NCBI GenBank assembly: GCA_001179505.1
Contig: CDMY01000277.1
Coordinates: forward strand, 62,001-126,000
DNA length: 64,000 nucleotides
Reading direction: 5' to 3'
From: Vitrella brassicaformis
Lineage: Eukaryota; Sar; Vitrellaceae
Part shown: piece by piece, positions 27,001 through 40,071 of the stretch
How positions within the stretch are numbered: position 1 is the first letter of the stretch
How the letters are laid out: every line of letters starts with the position of its first letter
Position numbers and translations under genes: made by a program
Notes under the pieces: generated by a model
Told to the model about the DNA's origin: nothing
The model's database searches: none
Seen by the model: only the letters and a program-made list of their open reading frames with translations

Positions 27001-27251
27001 ACAACATGTGGCGGCCGCGTGGATGGCCGCCCAACCAGCCCAAGAGCAAGTCCGGCAGATACGTGCCGCTGGTCACGTCGGAGTGGGACAGCGACCAGGG
27101 CACATTCGACTTTGTGGTGAGAGACAGACACGGACACACGCAGGCACGCAGGCACTGTCGATCGCCCCCATCCATCTGTCGTGTTGTGTTCGTGTCGTGT
27201 GGTGCCATGCAGGCGGATCAGATAGAGGTGCTTACGTGGACCAGCCCGTAG
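24001..27251 (+). CDS. BTB (KCTD/T1-type) protein with TLDc-like C-terminal region
   Basis: Nine exons give ~875 residues: 24001-24186, 24263-24366, 24433-24560, 24628-25132, 25204-25464, 25548-25679, 25754-26016, 26107-27116 and 27213-27251. The BTB/T1 fold at ~90-150 reads IQLNVGG, LHRTVKRSLF, VVAELFSGRW, DSSGRLFLDIHPPAF, as in KCTD-type cullin-3 adaptors. A linker with a coiled-coil-like segment follows (RRLQEVCDMQERQRMQLRRV). Residues ~420-560 include FRCVYRATRDGWNYDHFFEA and LLLLIRAAGTGEIICLYIEG, which resemble the start of a TLDc domain. A ~250-residue low-complexity insert (poly-Ala, acidic and Pro-rich) precedes a final conserved-looking block (TVHVGMDNMWRPRGWPP to ADQIEVLTWTSP). Function as a ubiquitin-ligase adaptor is inferred from the BTB only; the TLDc call is tentative. 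Confidence 0.8.
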
Positions 27252-27862
27252 CAGCAGGGGGGCAGTGCGAGTGCAGCTGCATCTGCATCTGCCTTGTTTT
27301 GATCAGCTGGGTTGAGAGAGGGGTCCGTGGTTTGGGCGATCTCCATTTCATGCGTCAGTGTCTCCATTTTCTACAACATGTCTCTACTCTGTCGCTCTTT
27401 ACGTGCATGAACTTTCTCGTTGGTTAATGACAGATCAGTCTGTGTGTCTAGACGTGCTGGCAGTGTATGTGTCTGTCGCATTTCCTGCCTCCCCTGTCAT
27501 GTTGTTCTGCGAGCGGGCCTCGTTGCATGTGGATGTTCCACGTGGAAGGCGAGGCTCTAGGCTACGCAGCGCATGAGCGGTGAGGTAGAAGAGATGGCTG
27601 GCGGACACAGATCACTGCTTGTTGTGGATGGACTGGTCAACAACAAGGCTGGGGGGAGACTCGGTACGAGACACGGGTACGCCCTTCGGGTGATCGATTA
27701 GACAGGGATCTGACCAAAGAAGCGTGCGTATGCATGTGCATGTACATGCATTCCGTACACCCATCCATGCACGAATACGTATGAATGTGTCCCTGCCGCT
27801 ATATCCGCAAGCCAGCACAAGCAATCAATCCCCATCCATTCGTCCGTAGCAACCATCATACA
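27252..27862. other. Convergent intergenic region
   Basis: 611 bp between the 3' ends of two convergent genes. No ORF with coding character and no obvious repeat. Presumably it holds both 3'UTRs and polyadenylation signals. Confidence 0.6.
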
Positions 27863-29950
27863 TCAGAGCTTCAGCTGCGTGACAGCAAGAGCCGTCTCAG
27901 CTCTCAGGAACCCCTGCACGTCATCAGGGGCGCTCAACGGCATCTTCTTAACAGCGTGCTGAATCAACACGTCCCCCCCACCCCCGCCCTTCCTCACTCC
28001 TTCAGGCACAGTCACCGGACCCCTTTTGATGCCCTGAAGAGACACCGCCTTCGCGTCGACAGAGAACCGCCTCCCAGCTGTGGCAGTGAGCTGGTTCACA
28101 CCGATGGGCACTGCAGAAAGCGTGGTCTCACGTTCCGGTGGGCCCTTTTCCGGCTGCTCTTCTTGCTGGCTGGAGGGGGGCCGCCAGTCAAGCGCGGTGC
28201 CATGCGGCTTGATGACAACGCCGCTGGCCGACTTGTATGTCTTTGATGGGGGTGCGCGGATGGTTGTCACTGCGAGATGCGACCCAAGTAGGGACGCCTT
28301 TCTCGGATGGTGGGATGTGGCTGCTGCTGCTGCTGCTGCCTGTGTTGGCTCAGAGAGGGATGTTAGCATGCCATCAAGACGGAGGGCCTGACAATAAGAC
28401 AGGGATAGGCAGGCCGTCATGAAAGAAGGTGCCGTGTCTCTGCTACTGTCTTGCGAGTTCGTGGCTCGCGTGATTGGATGGCTGACCTTCTGTGCAATCT
28501 GCTGAGCCTCCTCCATCTCGCCCGTCTGTTGGGCCCTGTCAACTTCCTGCGACACAGGAGACGTTAAAGACACGACGTCCAATGATGTCTTGTTGCTCTC
28601 GTCTGTTCTCCTGACTTTGTACAGAGCTGCAATGCGCTTCTTCAGGACTCTAGGCTTCAGAGGCCGCCACGGAACAGCAAGAATGTGGTCAATCACCTGG
28701 AGACACATGCGAGATGCCTCAGTACGTATCCGTCTCGGTGTCATCCATTAGTGAATACTCACCTCGGCTGCATCAATCGTCGTGTCTTCCTCACCCTCCC
28801 TTTCCGCGTCAACCGACACGGACACGGCGGCACTCGCATCAGGCGCCTTACCCCTGCACAACGGGTCGGTCCCCAGCTCGGCGGCCAGTGCCTTGACGTC
28901 ATCCACCGTGACCTCACTCTTGTCCCTCCATTGCTCCTTCATCCAAGCCCTCACTTCCACCTGCTCCCAAATGGATAGGAGCTTGTCACAAGTGATGGAC
29001 GCCTTTGCCCTTTTCTCTTCCACAACGCGATTGACAGGTGCACTCCGCTCTTCAGGAGTCTCTGCTTCGCCGAGCTCGCTGAGTGTGTCCGCCATGCCCA
29101 CCGTCTTCTTGAGTCGCTTTTCCTCCAGTGCCCGCCACTTATCGTGAATCTTCTTGGCTTCCTGAAAGCACTCCCTCTCAATAGTGGACATCTTCGAGAA
29201 GCCATAGGCTGAAAGGCGCCTGTAGACTGGCGGGCGGCTTTGATGTGATGGAGGCGGGGGAACCGTTGCGCGAGTGGTCGGCTGCAGTGGTGCTGAAGGC
29301 GCTGCTGTCTTCTTGGCTGAGTCAAGGAACGGCACGATCTGCGCAGCTCTGATTCGCTCGATGGCCGTGACCTCATGTCTGTCGAGGACCTGCAATTGAG
29401 GCAGATGGTAGATGACTCTAAGCCTGTAGTCGGGCTCCTCCGCCACAGGATTTCCAAAGAGGTCAAGCTTCTTGAGGAACCGAAAGGCCTTCAGCACAGA
29501 TAGGAGCCGCTCAAGGTTGCGGAGGCAGTTGTTCGACGCTGAGAACACCTCCAGAAACCTGAAAAGAAGAAGAGAAATCGAATTCTGCACTGTATACGTC
29601 CTCGTCTTCCTCACTTGAAGCGACGCAGAGAAGAATTCTGAAGAGTTACGAGTCGGTTGTTCTCCACATAGACCTGCACACACAGCAGAGTCGGACACGT
29701 AACACCATTGGGTGTGTGTGAATGAGTGGCAGTGGTACTGGCGTACCTCTTTGACTCTGAAGTTGCCATCCAGGTTGTTGAGGTGGGTAAGTTGGTTGTC
29801 CGACAGCCAAAGGACGGCGACATTTGGGAACTTCTTGAAGTCCTCGCTGAGCACGTGTCCCTGCCTGCCCGCGAGGTAGACATTTTCGCATTTCTTGGCT
29901 GCTTCGCCCGTCTTCAGGGACACACATTGCCATGGGTCAAGCACCTTCAT
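27863..29950 (-). CDS. Leucine-rich repeat protein, LRRC72-like
   Basis: Five exons, 29747-29950, 29615-29673, 28763-29558, 28487-28696 and 27863-28387 (exon edges +/-1), give ~597 residues. LRRs occupy residues ~25-150: VYLAGRQGHVLSEDFKKFPN, VAVLWLSDNQLTHLNNL, VYVENNRLVTL, LEVFSASNNCLRNLERLL, LKKLDLFGNPVAEEPDYRLR. The LRR cap YHLPQLQVLDRHEVT is the pattern seen in ciliary SDS22-like proteins such as LRRC72. The rest is a charged, coiled-coil-like region (FQEAKKIHDKWRALEEKRLK) and a disordered Ala/Pro/Gln-rich tail. A ciliary role is inference. The 99-nt segment 28388-28486 is open in frame, so intron retention would add 33 residues. The start ATG lies within the 5' end of the opposing gene. 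Confidence 0.82.
29932..29950. promoter_or_regulatory. Overlapping divergent start codons
   Basis: The plus-strand ATG at 29932 and the minus-strand ATG at 29950 overlap head-to-head by 19 bp, so each gene's 5'UTR and promoter must lie within the other's coding region. If the plus gene starts instead at the next in-frame ATG (~30042), the overlap disappears. Confidence 0.6.
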
Positions 29951-32305
29951 CGTCGCTCAGAGCGGACTTCGAGTCGGAGACGGCCCCCACCGTGCCCCCA
30001 CGAACAAAACTGAACCACTCAGGCTGTCACTGGCAGACAGCAATGGAGCCGGTCTGTGAATCCACCATCGATGAAGTCATCGTTGATACAGAACACACCG
30101 CCTCTCCAAATTGCGCCTCTCAACCAATTGCGCTCAGCGACGAGAGCACGGGCGCGACTGCTGCCGTGGAGACCTGTTCAGAGAAGGGGGCTGAGGACAA
30201 TGAGGGCGGAAAAGAACACGGGCAGCCAATGCGGAGGGAGGAGACCGAGCTGGCGGCCATAGTAGCTGAGTTTCGACTCTGTGCGGGACCTGCAGCCTCC
30301 TTTCAGGAGTTTGAGACTCACTTACGCTATGAGGGAGATTCTTTTGTTGGTGCTGTCTTCACCTTGGAGCCCTTTTGGAAGACAGTGAGGCGGACGGCAA
30401 AGGTGCTCGCCTTCCAAGTGGCCGCTGCGGCAACTATCGCGTTTCCCTGGGCTCTGGTTTGGGTCGGGTACTTCTGGTTTTGTGCGAGAGGACCGTGGAT
30501 TGTGCTTGATGTATCTCGCCGCATTGTTGTTGACCTATGCTTTGCCGCTATGATGCTGTTTGCGGCTGAGGGCAGCTTTCGTGGGGCCCTCTATCGCTTG
30601 AAGACGACATGGCCTTTCTTCGCTCCTTCATTCATCCTACACGTCGGTGCGGGGGCGGTGTTCTTCAATGTGGAGGCCTTGTGGCCTTACCGCCTTATAA
30701 TCACAGGTTGTTCCTATGTGTCCGCAGGGATTGTCCTGCCAGTCATGTAAGAAAGGGAACATATGAAGGATGGTCTACAGAAAAGTGGCAGCTCATGTCA
30801 TATTTTCTTGTGTTGCATGCAGGGTCTTTCGCCAAGTGGCCCTGACATCGACGACAGTCGTGAGGAAGCGGCTTTATGTCCTCCAAATGACGCTCATCTT
30901 TTTCTTCAGTATGGCTTTTTCATACTGCGGTCGTCTTTTTTTCTTCCCTCTTTTCCGAGACATAGCGAGAGATCGCGGAAAGAAAAAAATTGTCGTCATC
31001 AGTTGGTTGTTCGCAATGTCGCCTCTTCTTGCACTCCGTTAGGCAGCATAGTCTTATCGTAGCCTCATCCTGTGCCTTCGAATTGTGCGTCTTGTAGTGA
31101 CGGCGTTAGTCCGCTCATTGCGCGACGGTCCTGCGCTGCAATCGGGTCCAGCAATCTCGTTCGGGGTGGTTGTGTTCAGTTTCTTCCCAAGAATGATGCA
31201 GGCCAAGACGCAGCATCTGTCATCTCAGGTAAAAGATGCATGCAAACCGCACGCTTCGGTCATTTTCTTTTCTTTTTTTAACCCTCGGTGTGTGTCCACG
31301 TGTTCTCTCAGGTTTTGACTTCGCTAATCCTCGCCTCGTTCGACTTATTGACAGACTTGGCAATTCCATATTGTGAGCACACAGTATACGTACATGAGAA
31401 CGATTAGCGATAATGGCCCGATCCATGCTTTCTGTCTGTCTGTCTGTCTGTCTATGTGTGTAGTGGTGGTTGTTGGCGGCATAGCTAAGAGAGCTTTAAT
31501 GCAATGCCTCGTCTCATTCAAAGCACGGAGGAAAGTCCGGCATCAGCACTCAAACGAGATGCTCGATACCGTTACTGGCGATGGCACCGACCACACAGAA
31601 AGACCGAACGTCATAAAGCAGCCGCCGGCTGTACTGCTCAGCCGTCTGTCCACTACTGTAATGAGCTTCTACACGAGAAGTCGTACAAGCGCCAGCACTC
31701 TTTTCAGCCGCCAATTGCTGAGGTCCTTGAGCTCGTTTCTCGATGTCCCCACACGAGTTGTCCAATTCAAGCTTCACCCGATATTCCTCAGAAGACTCAG
31801 CGACGTAAGGGAGGAGCATGTGAATTTCCTTCATACATTCAAATCCCACGTCTCCCCCCTGTTCTGGCTGATTTCCGTCGATGGACGATAAATGCAGCAG
31901 ATGCACGCTTACGGCTTGGTGGAACTCACGGTTCTCATTCTCACAAACCTGTGCATCATCACCCGCGACCAGGTGCTGTCTCCATCGGTTCGGCAGCTGC
32001 TTGAACGAGTTGCCGGTCTGCTGATCATAGTGCTTATCGAGGTGGTCTTTGAGGGCGTACTTTTCGTTTGGCTGGTCCGGTCCGCCAATTTGCCCCTCCT
32101 TAGAAGCATGGCGGAGCCCGGTGTTATGAAAATGCATATAGCCGGGATGGCAACCGCCGGCGGCATATTCATTATACGTTCAGGGCCATACTTTGTGCTT
32201 TTTCTCTTGAGTGCTGTGGATGAAAGCAGATACGAACGAATTGGGACGACGCAAGACTTCTGCCCCAACCACTGGACCGTACTAGATATAGGAGACCCCC
32301 TATGA
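29932..32305 (+). CDS. Multi-pass membrane protein of unknown function, N-myristoylation motif
   Basis: Six exons, 29932-30746, 30823-30991, 31052-31228, 31312-31372, 31464-31804 and 31898-32305, give ~656 residues with all phases closing. The 3' end of exon 2 and start of exon 3 are the least certain. The N-terminus MGQAPSSSLR fits the MGxxxS myristoylation pattern, followed by ~120 acidic, disordered residues. At least eight hydrophobic segments follow, for example VAAAATIAFPWALVWVGYFW, LCFAAMMLFAAEG, FAPSFILHVGAGAVFF, LQMTLIFFFSMAFSYCG, SFGVVVFSFFP, LLIIVLIEVVFEGVLFVWLV, IAGMATAGGIFIIRS and FVLFLLSAV. A basic loop with Ser/Arg clusters lies in exon 5. I do not recognise the family. AT content is higher and codon use less GC-biased than in neighbours. 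Confidence 0.75.
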
Positions 32306-33365
32306 GTGGGTCGGACATAAAGTTTCTGGTATGTTAGCGTGCTATCGGTGATTTAGGCGATTCTCGAGATGTCCAATTTCTCAAGTGACTGGCTGGAATG
32401 ATCTTGTGGAGCAAATGTGCGAGAGAGGGAGGGCGTGCTTGATGGATGCTGCGCGTGGAGACACTGACACATACTGTGACGGTGACATCCACACAGCCGC
32501 TGTGGGGTCACTGACGTGTCATGTCTCGATTTTTGGGCTGACTGACAAAGCCAAGGGGCGGCGCAGATGTGTGTCTTGCTCTATCAGTGTGTGCGCATCA
32601 ACAAGATTGTTGCCTGTCTGGATGTTCATGACATTGGATGTGATCGGAGGCAATGCAATTTGAAGAGGATGGTGTCGAGTGGTGAATTGTCTCTTACTTC
32701 GTTTCGAATCTCTCCCACACCACAGAGGACGGGGAACATGTGACGGAGGGCCGTCTGGTTCATCGTGTGTGAATCGGGTGCTGTGTGTCTGTGGCTGTGA
32801 TGATGTGTCTCACTCATCAGCAACTGACGCGATTTCTCACATGTGTCCAGTCAGCTGATCAAAGCAAGCTGACACGCAGATGCACAACAGACCCTTCACG
32901 GATGGACTCTTCATATAAGTCAACCCATGCACACCCACAGACGTCCACCTGAGAGGCCAGCGAGTCTTCGAGGCCTCAATCTGCCACCCATGTGGCCCAC
33001 ACCCCCACACCTCACCTCCACACCTAATCTGCCTGTCCACTCCTTTCATTTCACTGCATTGCCAGCCATCAGCCGTCAGCCGTCGCCCGTCGCCCACCCA
33101 CCCCCCCTACACACACGCACAAACAAACAGATTGGCCTGGGCACTCACTTAGCAAACACACTTAGGAAACGCGAAAAAGTGACTGATGGGGGTGAAACCC
33201 CATCAATCATCAACCATGCAAACTGCCCGCCCACTCTTTCGTTACCATTCCGCGACATTACACACAATTCCATCACAGCACACGACACGCATAATGCAAC
33301 CATGGGCAGACTAAAAAGTGACCGAATCAATTGGCCGGCCACCCATCCGTCCCTTAGTCAGTCAG
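32306..33365. other. Convergent intergenic region
   Basis: 1.06 kb between two 3' ends. A single strand-specific gene was not found. The stretch is Pro/His/Thr-coding simple sequence on both strands (CA-rich, CCCA-rich). Confidence 0.6.
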
Positions 33366-35678
<2,313 letters not shown>

Positions 35679-35819
35679 AATCGAGTTGTTGGAGTCGGGG
35701 GCGTGCACCAAGACAGAATGTGTGCTCGCGATGTGTTCGAATTGCTGTGGGTTTCCTTCTCCCTCAAAGAGGAAGATCGCGGTGGCTTCAAGCTCGCAAT
35801 CTCTGCCCGCTTACGTACC

Positions 35820-37155
35820 ATGGAAATGTGGCGACGCATTCGACGTAAGTGCACACACGAATTGTGCCATGAATGGACGAGCCTGCAACGGTCCGTCTGT
35901 CGCCTGTCTGTTTGCCTCTCCGTGTGTGTCGCAAGCAGATCAGCTCAACAACGGGAAGTTCTACTTTGTCGGGTACATCCTCTCTCTGTGCCTGGCGGTG
36001 CCTCTCACGCTGTACGCCCTGCTCAGTCATGAATGGGTAACATGCAGCCCGAATGAATAGCATGCCTGCATGCCGTCTGTCTGTGTGGTTTTTGCAATGG
36101 CTGTCGTCTGTGTGTTCCTCGGCGGCTCCACAGAAGCTGACGGTGAGGGAGGGAGGGAGGGAGGGAGAGGGGCAAGAGTTGAGGACGTTCTTGTGTGGTT
36201 GGTGTGCAGGGGGGAGGCGGCACGAGAGCGGGGTTGCTGTTCATCGACGGTAGGGACATCTTCACAAGTGTCGACGGCAGGCAGTCCCAATGGTACGTGT
36301 CCTTCCTCGCCGACACCAACTGCAGGAATGCACGGACGCAGAAACTCGACCCGGGTCAGTCTAAAGACATACAGACGATACAGGACACAGACGAGGGCCT
36401 CCCCTCTTCTCCGGGCTGCCTTGCCTGCAGATTTCGCTATCTGTGAGGACGCCTACTGGCTGTCGAAAGGAGGCATGATTGCCTTTGGGACGTCTCTGGC
36501 GGCGCTGGTGGGCGCCCTTGTGGTGCTCGTGGTGGACGGGCTGTCCTTTTTCTCGTTACGCTTTGGCGCCCCGCTGCTGAGCGAGCCCATCACACACACG
36601 GGCGTGTGGAAAAAGCTGCCGCAGGTATACAGGTGGATGACAGACAGACACCACACACACGGATGGATGGATGGGTGGGTGGGTGGGTGGGTGGGTGGAC
36701 GGATTGGGGGGTGCAGATGTTGCTTCAATGCTCCAGCTGGATACTGCTGGCTGGCTACGTCTTGTTCCTCGAGCTCACCTTCGGGGCCATGAGCATCACG
36801 CAATACGGACGCGGGCTGTGGACGATGCTGCTTGGTGAGAGAGAAGAAGAGAAACTTTGTGTCGTTGGTGCTCTGCTCTCATTCCATTCCTCCATTTGGC
36901 TGGCTGACTGCCTGGCTGTGTGCAGGTGTGGCTTGCCTATCATTCTCGGCTGGCTTCCGAGGCAGGGCCCACCGCACACGCGCCCTCTCGACACATCAGC
37001 ATCAGTCCGATGGCCACCAGGGGCTGCTGGATATGGCCCCTGGTGGCCAACCACCGTACACCCATACATACGACCAGCCTCACGACCCCCCAGCTTCAGC
37101 TGCTGCTGCAACTAGACATGTGCCCTCTGGTGGAGAGCGGAGGGCCAAGCCAAAC
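35820..37155 (+). CDS. Small four-TM membrane protein of unknown function
   Basis: Exons 35820-35844, 35939-36036, 36134-36142 (9-nt microexon), 36210-36354, 36431-36624, 36717-36834 and 36925 onward; phases close with or without the microexon. It begins MEMWRRIRHQLNNGKFYF and has TM1 YILSLCLAVPLTLYALL. An extracellular-type loop with Cys residues follows (DTNCRNARTQK, DFAICEDAYW), then TM2 GTSLAALVGALVVLVVDGL, TM3 SSWILLAGYVLFLELTF and a fourth hydrophobic stretch GVACLSFSAGF. The topology is tetraspan/claudin-like but no family signature was recognised. The last exon ends in a hydrophilic His/Pro/Ala tail, and no stop occurs before the ATG of the next gene in the same frame. Either a splice or stop was missed, or the two genes are one. 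Confidence 0.6.
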
Positions 37156-38149
37156 ATGATGAGCGGGATTGGGCTCGTTTGCTTTGCCGCTCTCACGTGC
37201 CTCGCGCGCGGCTTTCCGCACCAGAGACCTTACTGTCTGTCGCTCCGCCCTGGCCTCTCACGACATCGCGCCATCACGAGACCCAGCGACAGGCGTGTGG
37301 TGCTGCATCAGATGCCGCAGAAAGGCGAGAACGCATCCCAGGTATGTATGGACATACGAGGAGCTGTGGTGGATGATGCTCAATGCTGCCAACGGACATG
37401 TGTGTGTGTGTGTGATTGATTGATTGATTGATGCAGTCGTCAGCAGCGGCCGGCAATGAAACAGATGCGACGACAAGTGACTTGCAGGTATATACATGCA
37501 CACACACACACACACAAGAAAGCCTCTGCGGCACAATCCCTCCCCCCCTCCCTTGCTCCCTGGATGCCTGGATGTAGGTGCCCGTGATAGAGGGCGAGCC
37601 TTCCCCATTCCCCTTGTACTCAATTTTCCTCGAGGTGCGTGGCACATGCACATAAGCAAGTGTGTGTCCCTTCCTCACTCTCTCTGTGCACTGCATCTTA
37701 AAAGAAGGAAAGCTACCTGGACGACCTCAAGGTATGAGGGTGAGAACATGCACAGGTGAATGAGGGCATGGGGAGCGCTCTCTGTGCGGTGCATCTTAAG
37801 ATCGACAATCTCATCACGCTGATCTCGGCACACCGAACGCACTGTAAGGACGGCAGATCGTTTGTTGACTTCTATACAGACCTTTACCATGCCATCAAAG
37901 ACCCAACACAGAGGTATACAGACACACACAGAGACGCACACGCACACGCATGGGCAGCTTCACTGTGAGTGTGCCACATATGCGTGTGTGTATTGCCATC
38001 GTGATTTCCGTCAGTGTTCAAGGAGACGGCAGCCGCTGGGGTTTGTTCGTCCCGATGATTTGGCCCCGGTTTACCAGGCCCTGATGATATGCATCGCAGA
38101 CGACCTGGACATCGCATACGTACAGGAGGGCGTCGGATTTGACATCTAA
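37156..38149 (+). CDS. Small unknown protein with signal + transit-peptide-like leader
   Basis: Six exons, 37156-37341, 37437-37487, 37578-37634, 37705-37731, 37756-37913 and 38023-38149, give 201 residues with all phases closing. The leader MMSGIGLVCFAALTCLARGF followed by an Arg/Pro/Ser-rich, acid-poor stretch (residues ~20-55) looks like a bipartite plastid leader. The mature part is small and helical: PSPFPLYSIFLEKESYLDDL, LCAVHLKIDNLITLISAHRT, FVDFYTDLYHAIKD and a C-terminus PDDLAPVYQALMICIADDLD. A thylakoid or stromal accessory protein would fit the shape but I cannot name it. For the last exon the acceptor ttcaag|G was chosen because the upstream tcag gives a premature stop. The reading frame is open upstream into the preceding membrane-protein gene. 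Confidence 0.65.
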
Positions 38150-38169
38150 GTCCGGATTGGCCACCTATG

Positions 38170-38305
38170 TTTGAGGTGCTGCATGTAGTACTTCCCGGGG
38201 TCTTAGGGGGCACATGTAGCCGCCCCAGCCTCTGTGCCAGGAGGTGGTCGATGGCCATGAGGAAACGCGGGAACGTGCGCTGCAACTCGGGCAACTCAAC
38301 GGGCT
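38170..38305 (-). other. Orphan exon-like ORF antisense to a 3' region
   Basis: After a good 3' splice site (gtgtgtgttcag) the minus strand reads PVELPELQRTFPRFLMAIDH and on through a helical, protein-like stretch. It lies just beyond the stop of the CHHC gene. I could not link it in phase to that gene. It may be an alternative last exon or chance. Confidence 0.3.
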
Positions 38306-38561
38306 GAACACACACAGCACACCACAGCATGTGCTGTGTGTTGTGAGATAGTGATGGGTCTGTGTGAGACTGGGCAACCAGTTTGTTTTCGACTGTGTGC
38401 AGATATGGTGATTTACATGAATGGAGAAAGCAACTGCATGCGATGAATGCAGCCAGCGAGACAGACAGACAGACCCCTTTTCGCTATACAACCAAAGTGT
38501 CACACAGCCCTATACAAATCCTCCCTCCCTCCGTGCCTGCCTGCCTGCCTGCCTCAATTTG

Positions 38562-40059
38562 TTAGTGAGCCCGCTGCCTGCCCCTGAGGCCACGGGTCAG
38601 CCGCAGCTCCTCGATGCGGCGCACCACACCGGCCAGAAGCTGCTCGTAGTCACCAATGCCTGAAATATACACACGCAGGTGCCTGCACCCCCTTGGCGTG
38701 TGCGTGCGGCCTGCATACTGTCAATGAGCCGCTGGTCGTCCACACTGGGCTCCAGCTCTCCCAGGTCGGCATCTCGCTTCAAGTCATTGATCTGCATGCA
38801 GTGAGTGATCTCATGCATGCATCGATAAACCACCAATTGCCAGCCAACCAGCCAGATGGCAGGTACCTGCTGAATTTTCCTGCGCAGGTCGCGCTCTTCC
38901 TCGCACAGACGTGTGATCCGGGCCTCGAAGTCCTGACCACACACACCGAGACAGACACCCAAGGGCACACCACAGCAGACGCATCCATCCATCCATCCAT
39001 CCATTCATTCATCCCAACAGGGCAGTGAGTGCGTGTGTTGCTTGCCTCGGGCGGCTGTTGGCCTCCCTCCCCCACCCTCTCACGGCCGCCGCACCCATAG
39101 CCGTACTCACTGCCGGCCGCTCCGTACATGCTGGGAGGGCCGTGTACCGATTCCTCAACTAACCAATGCACACAACACACAGAGGACAGCGTTTCTCAGC
39201 CAGCATATGCAGACGCGGACGGACGTCTCACCCACCTTCACTCTGGTCGTCCGCATCGCCACAGCCACCTGCCGCACGGCTGTTGCCGCTGCTCCCGCCC
39301 GCACCCGCACCCAACTCGCTCCACTCCCCGGTGGACGGCGCATTGCTGTGGTTGGTTCGGAAGGTGTCGATGTAGGATGCGGGCTCTGGTTTTCTGTCGG
39401 GGCAGGTGCGCTCGTGCCGCTCCATCTCAGTATCATTCCAGGCCACTGCACCACACACAGACACAGACGTAGACACAGGTGGGGTACGTTTTGCAATGGA
39501 TGGACATCATGGACGGGCGGGGGATGCGTACGTACTGTGAAGGTCGTTGTACTGGCAGTACTTGAGCTGGTCCTTCATCTCCCGATACGCCGTGCACCTG
39601 TATTCGTAGTGCCGCCTGTCGCGCACACACACAGACACACACAAAGCACAGGTGCCGAGTGAATATTAAGCATGTGTGCCGGCGCGGGTGCTGTGTGCAC
39701 CGTAGCTTCGATTTGGGCACCAGGTGGCCGAAGAAACATTGTACTTTCTCCTCTGCAATGCACACATCCACACGACAGTGAGTGACACCAAAGGGATGGC
39801 AGCGCCTGCCTGCCTGCCTGCATTCAGCATGCAGCACACCTGTGTCGAGCTCATGCCCCTGCTTCTTCGGGCCAATCTCCACCATGACCATGCATACATA
39901 CATGCAGTACTCGATCATGCGATGGAAAATTGCAAAGGATAATAGAAGCGATGGACGACTGCACTGCCACCTCCCCTCATTCTCCACTTGAGGAGGGGAA
40001 GAGAGCGGTTCGAGGAAATTTGCGAGCTTTGCCGAACAAACAAGCGGTTTTTTGAGCAT
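38562..40059 (-). CDS. CHHC zinc-finger protein
   Basis: Eight exons, 39840-40059, 39701-39752, 39536-39615, 39236-39445, 39046-39158, 38867-38932, 38719-38791 and 38562-38659, give up to 303 residues. Two tandem CHHC fingers: C79-x3-H83-x9-H93-x4-C98 (CFFGHLVPKSKLRRHYEYRC) and C111-x5-H117-x10-H128-x3-C132. Such fingers occur in U11-48K, TRM13 and gametocyte-specific-factor proteins and bind RNA. A Gly/Ser/Asp-rich linker and short coiled-coil-like helices follow (FEARITRLCEEERDLRRKIQ, IGDYEQLLAGVVRRIEEL). Which subfamily is unclear; a spliceosome role is only a possibility. The start is uncertain: ATGs at 40059, 39891 and 39885 are in frame, and the first ~55 residues look less protein-like. 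The intron after 39046 appears to begin GC (GAG|gcaagc), though a GT donor 21 nt upstream is also in phase. Confidence 0.8.
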
Positions 40060-40071
40060 TGTTGGCGCGCC

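Noticed and set aside
28388-28486. Open 99-nt segment inside the LRR gene that could be coding
   Set aside because: It is bounded by gtcagc...ttgtcag and divisible by three; treated as an intron because composition changes, though retention cannot be excluded.
31504-32004. Plus ORF of 166 codons in another frame
   Set aside because: It overlaps exon 5, an intron and exon 6 of the membrane-protein gene; the alternative exon path restores phase and TM segments, so this is a shadow frame.
31550-32137. Long minus-strand ORF (195 codons)
   Set aside because: It is antisense to two plus-strand exons that close in phase and encode hydrophobic segments; it lacks splice partners or a recognisable fold.
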